The notes beneath the pieces were generated by a model, which saw nothing but the letters and a program-made list of their open reading frames with translations, was not told where the DNA came from and made no database searches. Shown here one piece after another: positions 61,591 to 64,000 of a stretch of DNA of 64,000 bases. Numbering within the stretch: the first letter of the stretch is position 1; each line of letters starts with the position of its first letter. The position numbers were made by a program, and so were the translations under genes. The stretch comes from Synechococcus sp. AG-670-F04 (GTDB taxonomy: Bacteria; Cyanobacteriota; Cyanobacteriia; PCC-6307; Cyanobiaceae), in contig QCSN01000001.1 in NCBI GenBank assembly GCA_003211515.1, forward strand, positions 1 through 64,000. The letters are read 5' to 3'.

Positions 61591-64000
61591 ATGCACCGCC
61601 TCGCCAGTTGCCCAGGGCTTGACCCTCCAGAGGATGTGGTGCTCATCGAGCAACCGCCTGCTGACGTGTTGCTGCTCTCTAGCGCCGGCACCGACCTCAG
61701 CACCCTGGAAAGTTGTCTGCAAGAACCGCGGCATCACGCCTGGGTCGATCGCATCCGGGCATTGGAGTTGCCACAGCTCAGCCACCCCGCCCAGGTGGAT
61801 CACTATCTGCGCAGCACCGCGCAGCAGTCCCGGCTGATCGTTGTGCGCCTGCTCGGCAGTCGAGGCCACTGGAGTTATGGATTCGAACGTCTTCAGGCGT
61901 GGCAGAGGGCTCAACCGAAACGCCACCTGCTGGTTCTGGCCGGGACCAGTGATCAGAACGCTGTTCTGCATGGCCTCGGGTCCATCAGCATTCCCCTGGC
62001 GGATCGTCTGGCGACCCTGCTTCGGGAAGGCGGTGAACAAAACATGGGCGAACTGCTGATCGCACTCGAGCAGCTCCTGAGCGGGGTGGAGCCCCAGCCC
62101 GAAGCAGTGGGCCTGCATCGCCTGGCTGACCCCCTTCCCTGGGACTGGCAACGCGATCCGGGCCCTCGGATTGGCGTCGTGCTCTATCGCGCCCTGCTCC
62201 AATCGGGCGATCAACAGCTGGCCCATGCCCTGGTTCAGGCGTTGCGTGCCCACGGCCTCTGTCCGCGCCTGCTCTGGGTCAGCAGCCTGCGCGACCCTGC
62301 CGTGCAGTCAGGTGTTGCGGACCTGCTGCAGGCTGAACAGGTCAGCGTGGTGATCGCGGGGACGTCCTTTGCCTCCGTACGCCAACAGGAGGCTGGGCTC
62401 GGCAGCCCGCTCTGGGAGAAGCTTGATCGGCCCGTGCTGCAAATGCTCACCAGCTCCCAACCGCGCGAGCGTTGGCACGCCAGCAGCCGCGGACTGGATC
62501 CCCTTGATCTCTCGCTTCAGGTGGTGATGCCAGAACTGGATGGACGCATCACCACACGGCCCTGCGGCTTTCGCCAACGGCGCTCGGACCAGATGCAGCT
62601 GTCGACAGCCGTGCCGCAGCTGGAGCCCGACCCCATCGGCATCGAATGGCTGGTGGAGCACTGCGAACGGTGGGTCGATCTGGAGCAGACGCCAACCGGC
62701 CAACGATCCATGGCCCTGGTGCTGGCCAACTATCCCGTCCGTGATGGACGCCTGGCCAACGGCGTGGGGCTCGACACACCTGCCAGCTGCATCTCGATCC
62801 TGCACTGGCTTCAAGCGTCCGGTCACGATCTCGGCGAGGAGCTCTTACCGGCAAACGGAGCTGAGCTGATGCAACAGCTGCTCAGCGGACGCACCAACGA
62901 TCCCGAAAGCTTCTATCGCAAACCCCTGGCTCATCTTCCGGTCGACACCTACAACCACTGGTGGACAAGCATTCCGCTGCAGGCCCGCACGCGGATCGAA
63001 GCCCGCTGGGGACCGCCCGATCAGGCCTGTGATCGTGATCCACAGGGCTTTCCGATCCACGGCTTGCGGTTCGGACGCGTGGTGGTTCTGATTCAGCCCG
63101 ACCGGGGCTACGACCCCGATCAGATCGCCGACCTACATTCGCCCGATCTGCCACCACCGCATCGCTACCTCGCCCAGTACCGCTGGCTGCGAGAGATCCA
63201 TGGCACGCAGCTGCTGGTGCACGTGGGAAAACATGGCAGCGCGGAGTGGTTGCCCGGCAAAGGGGTGGGACTCAGTGCGGGGTGCGGCCCACAGCTGGCG
63301 TTGGGAGCGATCCCTCACCTGTATCCGTTCATCGTTAACGACCCAGGCGAAGGATCCCAGGCGAAACGGCGTGGTCAGGCCGTGATCCTCGATCACCTCA
63401 CGCCTCCGCTGGGTCGAGCCGGACTGCACGGCCCGCTGCAACAGCTTGAAGCACTCCTGGATGAACTGGTGGAGGCGCGCGAGTTGGGTGGCCAGCGATC
63501 CGCGTTGTTGGAACGGCAGATCCTCGAAACACTGCAGTCGATGAACTGGCCAGGGCTACCCGCCCTGGAAGGCTTGGATGCACGCCCAGACCAGCGTCAG
63601 GCCTGCCTTGATGCGGCGGAGACCTACCTCTGTGAACTCAAGGAAGCCCAGATACGAACCGGGCTGCACCGTTTGGGCCAACGGCCAGAACCCAAGGCGG
63701 AACAAGAATTACTGATCGCTCTGGCCCGGCCACCGGTGGGCGAAACTTCCGGGCTAACCCAGGCGATGGCCGCAGCACTCGGGCTTGGCTTCGATCCCTG
63801 GCAGCAGGAAGACGGCGAACCGCTTGACCAGGCAGATCAGCAACGGCTGCAACAACTGGGCTGCCCAAAGACCCGCCGCATCGGCGATGGCACCGCCTGG
63901 CTGGAGGAGCAGGCTCTACTTCTGGTTGAAGCCCTGCTGGGCTCAACGTCGGATCCAGCCGAACTACATCAAGAGCTGCAGGATTGGATCCAGCAAGCAC
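61591..64000 (+). CDS. cobN: Cobaltochelatase large subunit CobN (N-terminal part, cut by window edge)
   Basis: Inserts cobalt into the corrin ring, with partner subunits, using ATP. About 800 residues are seen and the frame is still open at the right edge; the family is about 1200-1300 residues. The chosen ATG at 61591 (MHRLASCPGLDPPEDVVLIE) fits the family beginning and has GGGGAGA nearby. The frame is open to an ATG at 61357. Characteristic stretches include HVGKHGSAEWLPGKGVG near residue 545 and VRLLGSRGHWSYG near residue 90. CobU and MetH elsewhere in the window also belong to B12 metabolism. Confidence 0.92.
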   Translation, partial: MHRLASCPGLDPPEDVVLIEQPPADVLLLSSAGTDLSTLESCLQEPRHHAWVDRIRALELPQLSHPAQVDHYLRSTAQQSRLIVVRLLGSRGHWSYGFERLQAWQRAQPKRHLLVLAGTSDQNAVLHGLGSISIPLADRLATLLREGGEQNMGELLIALEQLLSGVEPQPEAVGLHRLADPLPWDWQRDPGPRIGVVLYRALLQSGDQQLAHALVQALRAHGLCPRLLWVSSLRDPAVQSGVADLLQAEQVSVVIAGTSFASVRQQEAGLGSPLWEKLDRPVLQMLTSSQPRERWHASSRGLDPLDLSLQVVMPELDGRITTRPCGFRQRRSDQMQLSTAVPQLEPDPIGIEWLVEHCERWVDLEQTPTGQRSMALVLANYPVRDGRLANGVGLDTPASCISILHWLQASGHDLGEELLPANGAELMQQLLSGRTNDPESFYRKPLAHLPVDTYNHWWTSIPLQARTRIEARWGPPDQACDRDPQGFPIHGLRFGRVVVLIQPDRGYDPDQIADLHSPDLPPPHRYLAQYRWLREIHGTQLLVHVGKHGSAEWLPGKGVGLSAGCGPQLALGAIPHLYPFIVNDPGEGSQAKRRGQAVILDHLTPPLGRAGLHGPLQQLEALLDELVEARELGGQRSALLERQILETLQSMNWPGLPALEGLDARPDQRQACLDAAETYLCELKEAQIRTGLHRLGQRPEPKAEQELLIALARPPVGETSGLTQAMAAALGLGFDPWQQEDGEPLDQADQQRLQQLGCPKTRRIGDGTAWLEEQALLLVEALLGSTSDPAELHQELQDWIQQA

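Noticed and set aside
1-64000. CRISPR arrays, insertion sequences, prophage or restriction genes
   Set aside because: Looked for regularly spaced direct repeats and transposase/integrase motifs and saw none.

Overview
The window is about 64 kb of chromosome from a unicellular, phycobilisome-bearing cyanobacterium, most likely a marine Synechococcus (subcluster 5.1 type). The basis is gene content read directly: allophycocyanin alpha-B (apcD), aerobic chlorophyll cyclase (acsF), Psb30/Ycf12, Psb32, Ycf20-like DUF565, a CCB-type cytochrome b6f assembly factor, PcxA, a Zam-type RNB protein and many small cyanobacterium-specific families (DUF2996, DUF3370, DUF6464, DUF3303). Phycobilisome genes argue against most Prochlorococcus. 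Genes are packed tightly, with many 1-4 bp start/stop overlaps and five convergent pairs whose coding ends overlap. I saw no CRISPR array, insertion sequence, prophage or rRNA. One tRNA gene (anticodon CAU) is present.

Layout. 1-6.3 kb: the 5' end of mfd, then a more AT-rich, accessory-looking stretch with a Crp/Fnr regulator, DUF3303, a TerC-type membrane protein, a protein resembling the archaeal riboflavin-kinase (DUF120) fold, and a putative outer-membrane barrel. 6.4-12.3 kb: a reverse-strand run with acsF, tldD, tldE and fmt. 12.3-16.4 kb: ubiX, zam (RNB-like, catalytic motif apparently lost), a split pair of GDT1-family Mn/Ca transporters and a Cys-cluster protein. 16.5-26.1 kb: psb30, recJ, HAD phosphatase / DUF565 / glycerate kinase, rpmF, an FtsH with one membrane helix, UPF0182 and a 2-Cys peroxiredoxin. 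26.2-38.9 kb: tRNA, M23 peptidase, trmL-cobU-pcxA-psb32, CCB factor, lptC, metG, an FAD enzyme, an intact RNase II/R, rpsR and rpmG. 39-43.5 kb: pheT, rlmD, apcD. 43.5-47.1 kb: the least explained stretch, with an unfamiliar HExxH protein, a YqhA membrane protein, a ribbon-helix-helix/J-domain fusion, and several GTCTC-N4-GAGAC palindromes between them. 47.1-58 kb: DUF3370, a sigma factor, Ap4A phosphorylase, SpoIID-like, SDR, DUF2237, metH and ilvE. 58-64 kb: a large RTX protein with Swm-type repeats and the N-terminal part of cobN.

How the genes fit together. Several serve photosynthesis (acsF, psb30, psb32, apcD, CCB factor, pcxA, Ycf20-like). Several serve cobalamin: cobN and cobU act in synthesis, metH uses it. 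Translation is well represented (fmt, metG, pheT, trmL, rlmD, rpmF, rpmG, rpsR, tRNA). The strongest points for a second look are the palindrome-rich 43.5-47.1 kb locus, the contrast between the degenerate Zam and the intact RNase, the apparent CTG start overlapping the rpsR stop codon, and a peroxiredoxin terminator lying inside the coding end of its convergent neighbour.
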